Below, piece by piece: positions 57,466 through 64,000 of a stretch of 64,000 nt of DNA. The notes beneath the pieces are model-generated. The model had not been told where the DNA came from and made no database searches. It saw nothing but the letters and a program-made list of their open reading frames with translations. A program made the position numbers and the translations under genes. Numbering within the stretch: position 1 is the stretch's first letter; each line of letters begins with the position of its first letter. Origin of the DNA: Vibrio sonorensis (GTDB lineage Bacteria; Pseudomonadota; Gammaproteobacteria; Enterobacterales; Vibrionaceae); assembly GCF_001854765.1 (NCBI RefSeq), contig NZ_LJJE01000063.1, positions 349,689 through 413,688 of the forward strand, given 5' to 3'.

Positions 57466-59573
57466 ATGCGATTTATGCTGATCTTTGTATCACTTATCAC
57501 ATCCATAAGTACGGCCAATGCGACGCCATTCGACATTTGCCCCAGTAAAGCCTATCTCTTTCAAGCCAATCCTGTTCAGGTTTATGGCGTTAACTTGGTT
57601 ACGGGACAGACGTCTCTTCTGGCGGCAAACACCGGATTGCAAACTAACATCAATGGCGTAGGTTTTGATTTTGAAGACAGATATATCTACGGTTACGATA
57701 CCGGCAATAAGCGCATCGTAAGACTTGGTAAGGACTTTCAAGCTCAAATACTCAATACTTCTGGACTCCCTACTGCTCACACCTTTTACGTCGGTGATGT
57801 ATATAACCACGTCTACTACTTATACCGCACAGGCGAAGGATTGTTTAAAATCGACCTTTCTCCATTGGACACTGACCCAACTGCCGTTTTAGACGTAGTA
57901 CAAATTTCTTCTGTCGCAACAGTGAGGTTGACAGACTTTGCTTTTCACCCGGGCAATGGCCAGCTCTACGGTGTTGACAACAACACAGGCGGTCTTTACC
58001 ACTTTAACACCACTGATGGAGCAGAAAACTTGATAGGTAATATCGGCGTAACGGGAACGTTTGGTGCGGGGTATTTCGACGTTAATGGGTATTACTACAT
58101 TTCTCGTAATTCTGATGGTCATATTTTCCGAATTGACTTATCTGACCCAGAAAGTGGAAGCTATCCCGCCGAACTCTTCGCGACTGGCCCTTATTCTAAC
58201 CAAAACGATGGTGCGCGTTGTGCCAATGCGCCTGTCATCGATGAAGACTCTACTATAGACTTCGGCGATGCGCCTAGTTCTTACTCTACCTTACTCGATG
58301 ATAACGGACCACGACACGCAATAGATGGCATCACCTACCTAGGTGCGGTTTCACCTGACGGTGAACAAGACGGCTTTGTAGGCCAATTATCTGATAACAA
58401 AGCGGGATATCAAGATGAAGATGGTGTTGGTTTTGTTACCGCTATTGAGGCGGGCTTAGATTCAATTGTCGTGGTAAATGCTTCCACAAGTGGTGTGTTA
58501 AACGCTTGGATAGATTGGAACAAAGACGGAGATTTCGCCGACTCGAACGAACACGTATTTAACAATACTCCGCTTTCTGAAGGTGACAACACGCTTTTCT
58601 TTACCGTTCCCAACGACGTTACTATGGGGGAAACATGGTCCCGTTTTCGCTTTAGTCAACAGAGCGATTTAAGCTACGTGGGCGGAGCACAGTCTGGTGA
58701 AGTGGAAGACCATCCGGTTATTATTTCAGAAAACGGGATGTCAGTCCGCTACTTTCCCAGCGCCGATGTGTATGCAACGGTGGCCTATGAAGACAATTGG
58801 CCATATACCGATGACTACGATCTCAATGACGTTGTTATGCGTTACCGTGTCACTGAAGTCTTGAATTCTGGCAGTGTTGAACAGATAGAAATCGATGGCT
58901 ATTTGGCCGCGTATGGTGCTGGTTACAACAATGGTTTCGCTTTTCAACTAGACGGTTTGACACCGGATCAGATTGATACTGATTTGTCGCGCCAACTTCA
59001 CAATGGAACACAACTCAACGACCTTGGGTTGGAACTAGAAAGCGATAACGCAGTATTAGTAGTATCTGAAGACTTGAGTAAACTCATCAGCCCCGTATGC
59101 ACTTATTTCAGGACTCAAACCGATTGCGACCAAAGCATTCAGTTTTCCTTTAGCTTTACTATTCGTTTTAAAGAGGGGGCTGATGTGTCAAACCTAATGA
59201 CCATGCCATACAATCCCTTTGTTTTTGCCACTCCCGGCAGGTACCACGGAGAGGGCTTACCCCTTCATCCGGGCCGAGGGCTTGAGATCCATCTCGCCAA
59301 CCACGAACCTACCTCCCGCTTCAACTTTGCACAACTTATCGGTTTAGGGGACGACGATAGCCAACCACAACAGTCGAGATATTTTAAAACCAGTAACCAA
59401 TACCCGTGGCCATTTTAATCCCCGATGAGTGGCAATGGCCCAAAGAGAGAATCGATATCGTAGACGCTTACCCAAGCTTTGCTGCGTATGCCGAGTCTGG
59501 TGGTGTGATAAATCAACAGTGGTATTCAGAACAAAACGCTACGGCCAACAAAGTGTTTGTACAAGGAGATTAA
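57466..59573 (+). CDS. Exported LruC-domain protein with propeller-like and GEVED domains (frameshifted)
   Basis: Large secreted protein, signal peptide ending near ANATP (residue 20). Domains in order: an N-terminal propeller-like DUF6923 region (about 25-255; repeated Gly-Asp-Asn strands), a GEVED-type domain (about 265-415, DFGDAPSSYSTLLDDNGPRHAI to SGEVEDHPV) and a LruC (DUF4842) region from about 425 (WPYTDDYDLNDVVMRYRVTEVL). The frame stops after NQYPWPF; one missing G near 59410 gives NQYPWAILIPDEWQWPKERID and continues to VFVQGD at 59573. About 703 residues repaired. Function unknown, probably at the cell surface. GAGGAG ribosome site. It heads a run with a lipoprotein. Confidence 0.82.
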
Positions 59574-59574
59574 T

Positions 59575-60210
59575 ATGAGATCACTCAATCTAACATTCTT
59601 ATCCCTAATTGTACTAACAGGCTGCGGAGGTGGTGATGGTGATGATGGCGCAACAGGAAACACACCTGCCGTCGAAAACATTTTCACACCAGACGATTCA
59701 AGTAACCTCAATTCAGATCCGGAAGAACCTGAAATTGCCATTGAAGAAACCGTAAGCGATCTGGGTCCAGTTATCATTGAAAATACTGTTGGTTCCGAAA
59801 ATAGTGGTAACTCTCAAGGCACCATAGTCTCCCAAAGCTCAGAGAGTATAGTTAACGAACAGCCAGAAATAGTGCTTACGTCTCAGCGCCGAATGGTTGA
59901 GCTATCAGTTCCTACGGACATGGACTACAGCAACGTCAAAGATGAAACGATTACTGTTGATATCAGTGCACTTACAACCCAACGTGCCTATTTAACCCTG
60001 TATAGCCAATATACTCGCAATCAAGATGGTAGTTATAAAGCCGATTACTCTTCTAAACTCACCAGTAGCTCGTTGAACAGTGGCAAAGCTACACTCAGCT
60101 TTAGTACTCGACAGGGAGATAATGGGTTGCTGGCAGAAGTTTGGTTTTATGACGGTTCTTCGCCATTGCAGAAAGAAATCAGTTACTCTTCTCCTAGTTG
60201 GATTTGGTAG
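59575..60210 (+). CDS. Hypothetical lipoprotein downstream of the LruC protein
   Basis: A 211-residue lipoprotein: the signal ends with LTGCGGG (Cys about residue 17), then a Gly/Asp-rich linker with low complexity (GDGDDGATG, EEPEIAIEE). The second half (about 95-205) is a beta-rich region (VELSVPTDMDYSNV, ITVDISALTTQRAYLTLYSQYTR, LSFSTRQGDNGLLAEVWFYD) that resembles a small surface sandwich domain. It starts one base after the LruC stop with AAGGAG as ribosome site, which ties the two functionally. No family recognised. Confidence 0.8.
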   Translation: MRSLNLTFLSLIVLTGCGGGDGDDGATGNTPAVENIFTPDDSSNLNSDPEEPEIAIEETVSDLGPVIIENTVGSENSGNSQGTIVSQSSESIVNEQPEIVLTSQRRMVELSVPTDMDYSNVKDETITVDISALTTQRAYLTLYSQYTRNQDGSYKADYSSKLTSSSLNSGKATLSFSTRQGDNGLLAEVWFYDGSSPLQKEISYSSPSWIW

Positions 60211-60257
60211 TTTGAGAAAATCCATGTAAATTGGTTTGCATAAGCACGCCTATTTTA

Positions 60258-60581
60258 ATGGACATGAATCAAGCAAAAATATTTATACTCGCTTTGCTCG
60301 GCACAACCTTGCTACTGGTTTCGTTACTGCTTGTTAGAAGCGGTTCTTCGGAACAAGTGCAAGGTGTTGTGCTTTCTGATACTGTCACACAATCACTTGA
60401 TGGTGAGAGAAGATACATCACTGTAAAGTTGGCTTCCGACGAAACTCTTACCCTCACTGCTCCTATTAAAATCGCTTGTAGAGAAGGCGAAAGCGCCTAC
60501 CTAATTAAAAAGGTAACAATTTTTAGTCATTCAGCACCGTGGAAGTTACAACGATGCGCTTTAGATGAGGAACAGAAATGA
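60258..60581 (+). CDS. Hypothetical membrane-anchored protein, 107 residues
   Basis: One N-terminal membrane helix (about 8-25, IFILALLGTTLLLVSLLLV) and a small soluble beta-rich domain outside (EQVQGVVLSDTVTQSLDGERRYITVKL), with two Cys that could pair (about residues 75 and 102). I use the ATG at 60258; the next Met, two codons on, is also possible. Its end overlaps the sseA start by four bases (ATGA), so translation is coupled. Function unknown. Confidence 0.72.
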   Translation: MDMNQAKIFILALLGTTLLLVSLLLVRSGSSEQVQGVVLSDTVTQSLDGERRYITVKLASDETLTLTAPIKIACREGESAYLIKKVTIFSHSAPWKLQRCALDEEQK

Positions 60582-61402
60582 ACCCTTTGGTGTCACCGCA
60601 ATGGATAGCAAATCACCCAGATAGTCAACGCTTGGTATTATTAGACGCGAGCATGGCATTTCAACTGCCCTTTCCGGTTCAAAAGGATGAAGAAAATGTC
60701 ATTCCCGGAGCCCGACGATTCGATTACGACACCCAGTTTTGCGATACCAATAACCCGTTACCTCATATGATGCCAAGTGACATAGATTTTAATCAAAAGG
60801 CTCAACAGCTTGGGCTAAATAACGATTCCATTATAGTTGTATATGACAACCAAGGTACCTTAGCGTCTCCAAGGGCATGGTGGATGTTTACAGCTATGGG
60901 CCATCAAGAAACGTATATACTCGACGGCGGCCTTACTGCATGGAAAGAAGAAGGCTATGGCGTCGTGCAACATTACAGCGCACAATTCGAAGTGGGCAAT
61001 TTTTCCGGTATCAATCGCAAAGGTTTTGTTGACGCCGATTACATTGAGGCTCAAATACCTAATCAAACCAGCTTAACGATCGATGCTCGTTCACAAGATC
61101 GATTCTTAGCCCGCGTCCCCGAGCCACGAGAAGGCGTCCGCAGTGGCCATATACCTAACTCGGTCTGCCTGCCCTTTATGACTCTTCTCGACGGTTACAA
61201 AATGGCTAATACAAAGGTTTTGAATCAAGTGATTTCTGAACAAGTGGCAAAGGGGAAAGACGAATATCTGTTTAGTTGTGGAAGTGGAGTAACGGCTTGT
61301 ATTGTTTTGCTAGCGGCGCATTTATGCGGCTACTCTAACTTATCGGTCTACGATGGTTCATGGACCGAATGGGGTACCAGTCAAAGGCCTATCAGTCGTT
61401 AA
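60578..61402 (+). CDS. sseA: 3-Mercaptopyruvate sulfurtransferase
   Basis: Two-domain rhodanese that moves sulfur from 3-mercaptopyruvate to thiols or cyanide. The 274 residues begin with an inactive first rhodanese domain (LVLLDASMAFQLPFPVQ, IPGARRFDYDTQFCDTNNPLPHMMP) and end with the active second domain, with the catalytic loop CGSGVTA (about residue 231) and RVPEPREGVRSGHIPNS. The CGSGVTA loop distinguishes it from thiosulfate sulfurtransferases. Co-translated with the preceding small membrane gene. Confidence 0.92.
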   Translation: MNPLVSPQWIANHPDSQRLVLLDASMAFQLPFPVQKDEENVIPGARRFDYDTQFCDTNNPLPHMMPSDIDFNQKAQQLGLNNDSIIVVYDNQGTLASPRAWWMFTAMGHQETYILDGGLTAWKEEGYGVVQHYSAQFEVGNFSGINRKGFVDADYIEAQIPNQTSLTIDARSQDRFLARVPEPREGVRSGHIPNSVCLPFMTLLDGYKMANTKVLNQVISEQVAKGKDEYLFSCGSGVTACIVLLAAHLCGYSNLSVYDGSWTEWGTSQRPISR

Positions 61403-61427
61403 GCTTTAACGCCAGATTCGTTCAAAT

Positions 61428-61458
61428 AGGGGCCGAAATCACTGCGGCCCTTTCTTTC
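61428..61458 (+). terminator. Probable terminator after sseA
   Basis: GGGCCG / CGGCCC with a nine-base loop and a TTTCTTTCT tail; weaker than others here. Confidence 0.6.
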
Positions 61459-61546
61459 TATTAACATTTGTTTTTATCTTAAATTCGCTTTGTAACAGCA
61501 AAATATGCATCTAGAAAGCGCCTTTCTCACTTTCGCGCTTTCACGC

Positions 61547-62527
61547 TCACTTTCTATCCATTTGCTCTACCAAGTTCAGTACTGTTAGTGCATTACTTAC
61601 GCTAGTGGCAATAACATCTATTGCTCCGGTTCTTAACGCGCCTAACAAGGCCAGAGGTTTACTATTTTCAGCAGCAATTGCTATCACTTCAGAGATTGGC
61701 TTAAACTCTTCGATTCCTAGGCCAATAATGCGGTCATTCATTACGGTGTCTGCAATTTCCCCGTTAATGTCAAAAAAGTCGTAACCGGCAAAGTCTCCGA
61801 CTACGCCATCATTACCTCTCGATTGCACAACTTCATCTGCGGTAAACCAGCCCAAATCAACCATATAGCTGTTTTCGCTCATATCACCGATACCAACTAA
61901 TGCCACGTCTGCTTTACGCGCTAAATCCAGTGTCTGCTTGACTGTAGAGTTTTGCATAAACGCCAATTTTTGCTCTCGGTTTTCTGCATAAGCTGGCGCG
62001 TATAACGTTTCGGAGCTGCCCCCATATTTTTTTGCCAGTTGTCGACAGATGTGATCGGCGTTAAATCTACCGCCTCTTGGGTGGATACCACCAATACTAC
62101 AAACAAACTTACAATCCCGTGGCGTAATCACTCCAGTGTAATGCGCGACCGACGAAACATTGCGACCTTGCCCCACCGTCACAACCATGCCCGTCTTTAA
62201 CGTCTGTGCTAGATAATTTGAAACCATTCCGGCAACCTGCTTTCGCTGCTGCTCTTCATCGGGTTGGTCTAGGGCAATGAGAGCGCGTTTGACACCAAAC
62301 TTATCAACAAGTCTCTGTTCAATTTTGGCACTGAACACCGGGTGATACTTAACGGTTATCTCAACGATACCTTCATCTCTGGCCTGCTTAAGAAGACGCC
62401 CTACTTTGGCACGCGAAACACCAAATTTACGGGAAATCTCCTCTTGCGTAGCGCCGTCTTGATAATAGGATACTGAAATTTCGGTTAGAAGATCTGTATT
62501 GGTTTCCGATAGATCACCGTTGTTCAT
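61547..62527 (-). CDS. SorC/DeoR-type sugar-phosphate-responsive regulator
   Basis: Transcriptional regulator of the SorC family (326 residues): an N-terminal helix-turn-helix (about 15-60, YYQDGATQEEISRKFGVSRAKVGRLLKQARDEGIV) and a C-terminal sugar-binding domain (about 65-320) with GQGRNVSSVAHY, SIGGIHPRG and VALVGIGDMS. Effectors of the family are phosphorylated sugars. It is divergent from talB and tkt, so it probably controls that pentose-phosphate pair, perhaps in response to a ribose or deoxyribose phosphate. GGAGAG ribosome site. Confidence 0.9.
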   Translation of the reverse strand: MNNGDLSETNTDLLTEISVSYYQDGATQEEISRKFGVSRAKVGRLLKQARDEGIVEITVKYHPVFSAKIEQRLVDKFGVKRALIALDQPDEEQQRKQVAGMVSNYLAQTLKTGMVVTVGQGRNVSSVAHYTGVITPRDCKFVCSIGGIHPRGGRFNADHICRQLAKKYGGSSETLYAPAYAENREQKLAFMQNSTVKQTLDLARKADVALVGIGDMSENSYMVDLGWFTADEVVQSRGNDGVVGDFAGYDFFDINGEIADTVMNDRIIGLGIEEFKPISEVIAIAAENSKPLALLGALRTGAIDVIATSVSNALTVLNLVEQMDRK

Positions 62528-62951
62528 ATGGTCTGCTCTCCGCTTTATAACTCATTAATCTATTTGCTACTGTTAGCATAAAACAATTATCTACCACACT
62601 CAACATCCGCTCACACCCATTACATTTGCTCAACCACTTTTAAGGTGTGGTTAATACAATCGTCAGCACTCATTTAAATCGCGCAAACGTTTATTTATAT
62701 CAACACCTAAATATATACGGTTTTTTTCTGATCGAAGTCACTAGGAACAGTATTCGATAATTGACTTTGGCCGCAATTCAGATAAATATGAACACATCAT
62801 TTACTCATCCATTGAGCATTCGTTCAGAGCAAATGTTCAAAGGAGCAAAATTTAAGTCGAATTGTCGTTAACACGACTAAACTCAAATCGACATAATTAT
62901 TCCTCAGTGACTCAACCACTGAGTTATGCCCAATAAATAGGAAGGCCAAAT
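62528..62951. promoter_or_regulatory. 424-base divergent control region between SorC regulator and talB
   Basis: No gene fits here. ACATTTGCTC (62622-62631) and its exact reverse complement GAGCAAATGT (62827-62836) flank the region 195 bases apart, a layout that would suit looping by a SorC-type tetramer. A LacI/PurR/Cra-like core GCGCAAACGTTTA lies at 62681-62693. A candidate talB promoter is TTGACT (62761-62766), 16-base spacer, TAAATA (62783-62788). The talB leader is then over 150 bases. Which sites are used is inference. Confidence 0.5.
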
Positions 62952-63902
62952 ATGAGCAATAAGTTAGAGCAACTGCGCAAACTAACAACTGTAGTAGCCG
63001 ACACTGGTGAAATTGACGCAATTAAAAAGTATCAGCCGGAAGACGCAACCACTAACCCTTCTCTTATTTTGAAAGCGGCTCAGATTGCTGAGTATGCGCC
63101 ACTTATCGATCAGGCTATCGAATATGCAAAAGGCCAAAGCAGCGATAAAGAGCAACAAGTGCAAGATGCTTGTGACATGCTGGCAGTAAACATTGGTAAA
63201 GAGATCCTGACGACAATACCTGGTCGTATCTCAACAGAAGTTGATGCTCGTCTTTCGTACGATACTGAAGGCAGTGTGGCAAAAGCACGACAATTGGTAA
63301 AAATGTATAACGAAGCTGGAATCAGTAATGACCGTATTCTAATCAAGCTCGCATCTACTTGGGAAGGCATTAGAGCCGCTGAAACTTTAGAAAAAGAAGG
63401 CATCAACTGTAACCTTACTCTTCTATTCTCTTTCGCACAGGCTCGCGCTTGTGCAGAAGCAGGTGTTTTCCTAATTTCGCCATTTGTTGGCCGTATTATG
63501 GACTGGTACAAAGCGAAAGAAGGCCGTGATTTCGATGCTCAAGAAGATCCAGGCGTTCTATCCGTTACCAAGATCTACAACTACTACAAAGAGTACGGTT
63601 ACAACACTGTTGTAATGGGTGCGAGCTTCCGTAACATTGGTGAGATCCTAGAACTTGCTGGCTGTGACCGTCTAACAATCGCACCAGCCCTACTGGCAGA
63701 ACTCGAAGCCGCTGAAGGTGACGTAGTAGAAAAACTGGTCGACTCTAAAGGCGCAAACGAGCGCCCATCAGCGATGACACATGCAGAGTTCCTATGGGAT
63801 CACAACCAAGACCCAATGGCTGTAGAAAAACTAGCTGAAGGTATCCGCAACTTTGCGGTAGACCAAGGTAAGCTAGAAGAGATGATCGCTGCCAAGCTTT
63901 AA
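62952..63902 (+). CDS. talB: Transaldolase B
   Basis: Moves a three-carbon dihydroxyacetone unit between sugar phosphates in the non-oxidative pentose-phosphate path. The 316 residues match E. coli Tal[30 protein letters not shown], the Schiff-base Lys in [15 protein letters not shown] (about residue 131), [28 protein letters not shown], and [19 protein letters not shown]. Ribosome site AGGAAGG. Codons are those of highly expressed genes. It is followed by a probable transketolase. Confidence 0.97.
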   Translation: MSNKLEQLRKLTTVVADTGEIDAIKKYQPEDATTNPSLILKAAQIAEYAPLIDQAIEYAKGQSSDKEQQVQDACDMLAVNIGKEILTTIPGRISTEVDARLSYDTEGSVAKARQLVKMYNEAGISNDRILIKLASTWEGIRAAETLEKEGINCNLTLLFSFAQARACAEAGVFLISPFVGRIMDWYKAKEGRDFDAQEDPGVLSVTKIYNYYKEYGYNTVVMGASFRNIGEILELAGCDRLTIAPALLAELEAAEGDVVEKLVDSKGANERPSAMTHAEFLWDHNQDPMAVEKLAEGIRNFAVDQGKLEEMIAAKL

Positions 63903-63910
63903 TCTTTATC

Positions 63911-63930
63911 GCGCCTGTCTCGACAGGCGC
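63911..63930 (+). repeat. Hairpin between talB and tkt
   Basis: GCGCCTGT / ACAGGCGC with a CTCG loop, but no T-run follows. It may be a processing or partial-termination structure in the talB-tkt message. Confidence 0.6.
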
Positions 63931-63994
63931 GAATTGTTTATGAGTTTGTACGCAACAAACTCTCCTGTTTCCAACATTTCCGAGAAGTAACACT

Positions 63995-64000
63995 ATGGAT
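63995..64000 (+). CDS. tkt: Start of a gene, probably transketolase (truncated)
   Basis: Only ATG GAT is inside the window, preceded by GAGAAG. The identification rests on context: in vibrios talB is followed by a transketolase gene whose product often begins Met-Asp. Two codons cannot confirm it. Confidence 0.35.

Overview
The window is bacterial, about 44% GC, densely coded on both strands, and reads as a Vibrio chromosome, most probably the second one. The main indicators are luxP/luxQ (autoinducer-2 sensing), torS/torT, an orphan HMG-CoA reductase, a fused MsrA-MsrB, the sseA / SorC regulator / transaldolase / transketolase order, several GGDEF and PilZ proteins, and many Vibrio-type small hypothetical genes. 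I see no insertion sequence, prophage, integron, CRISPR array or plasmid module; this is core or near-core chromosome.

Layout. 1-7.6 kb: the 3' part of a fructose PTS gene, a membrane diguanylate cyclase, glgC, the divergent yqhC/yqhD aldehyde-stress pair and a YhhN membrane protein. 7.6-12.5 kb: GNAT and torS on the minus strand, divergent torT and mgsA on the plus strand. 12.6-19.9 kb: helD, yccS, two small unknown genes, HMG-CoA reductase and a PilZ protein. 19.9-26.1 kb: luxQ, luxP, a TraF-like outer-membrane protein, GIY-YIG, yceH and a small gene, all minus. 26.3-35.4 kb: a coiled-coil protein, a YgjV-like protein behind a structured leader, an RND efflux pair, GNAT, a fatty-acid desaturase, selO and tRNA-Gly. 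35.6-43.1 kb: a NadN-like nucleotidase, a solute-binding/GGDEF protein, a DUF3332 lipoprotein, an OFA-family antiporter and a FAN1-like nuclease. 43.2-48.3 kb: an iron locus (Fur box, response regulator, kinase, Fur box, TonB receptor, siderophore-binding protein). 48.4-61.4 kb: cis/trans fatty-acid isomerase, fhs, msrAB, folE, moeA-moeB, and an exported LruC-domain protein with a lipoprotein partner followed by sseA. 61.5-64 kb: a SorC-type regulator divergent from talB and the first two codons of a probable tkt.

The most important technical point is a set of single-base deletions. Seven genes (mgsA, the HMG-CoA reductase gene, the response regulator, the TonB receptor, fhs, msrAB, moeA) and the LruC protein are broken by frameshifts, two of them twice, and the tRNA-Gly lacks one D-loop G. 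Restoring one base, in most cases by lengthening a run of two or three identical bases, repairs each. All eleven events are losses and none is a gain, which points to sequencing or consensus error rather than gene decay. These genes are annotated here as full-length with a frameshift.

Several promoters carry readable operators: a FabR-type palindrome inside the desaturase promoter, a PurR/LacI-type box at the fhs start site, two Fur boxes in the iron locus, paired inverted motifs at the RND promoter, and a widely spaced inverted repeat between the SorC regulator and talB. The least explained items are a hairpin and pseudoknot-capable leader near 26.8 kb, a nested inverted repeat ahead of luxPQ, the LruC operon, and small genes at 17.2, 17.5 and 50.8 kb.
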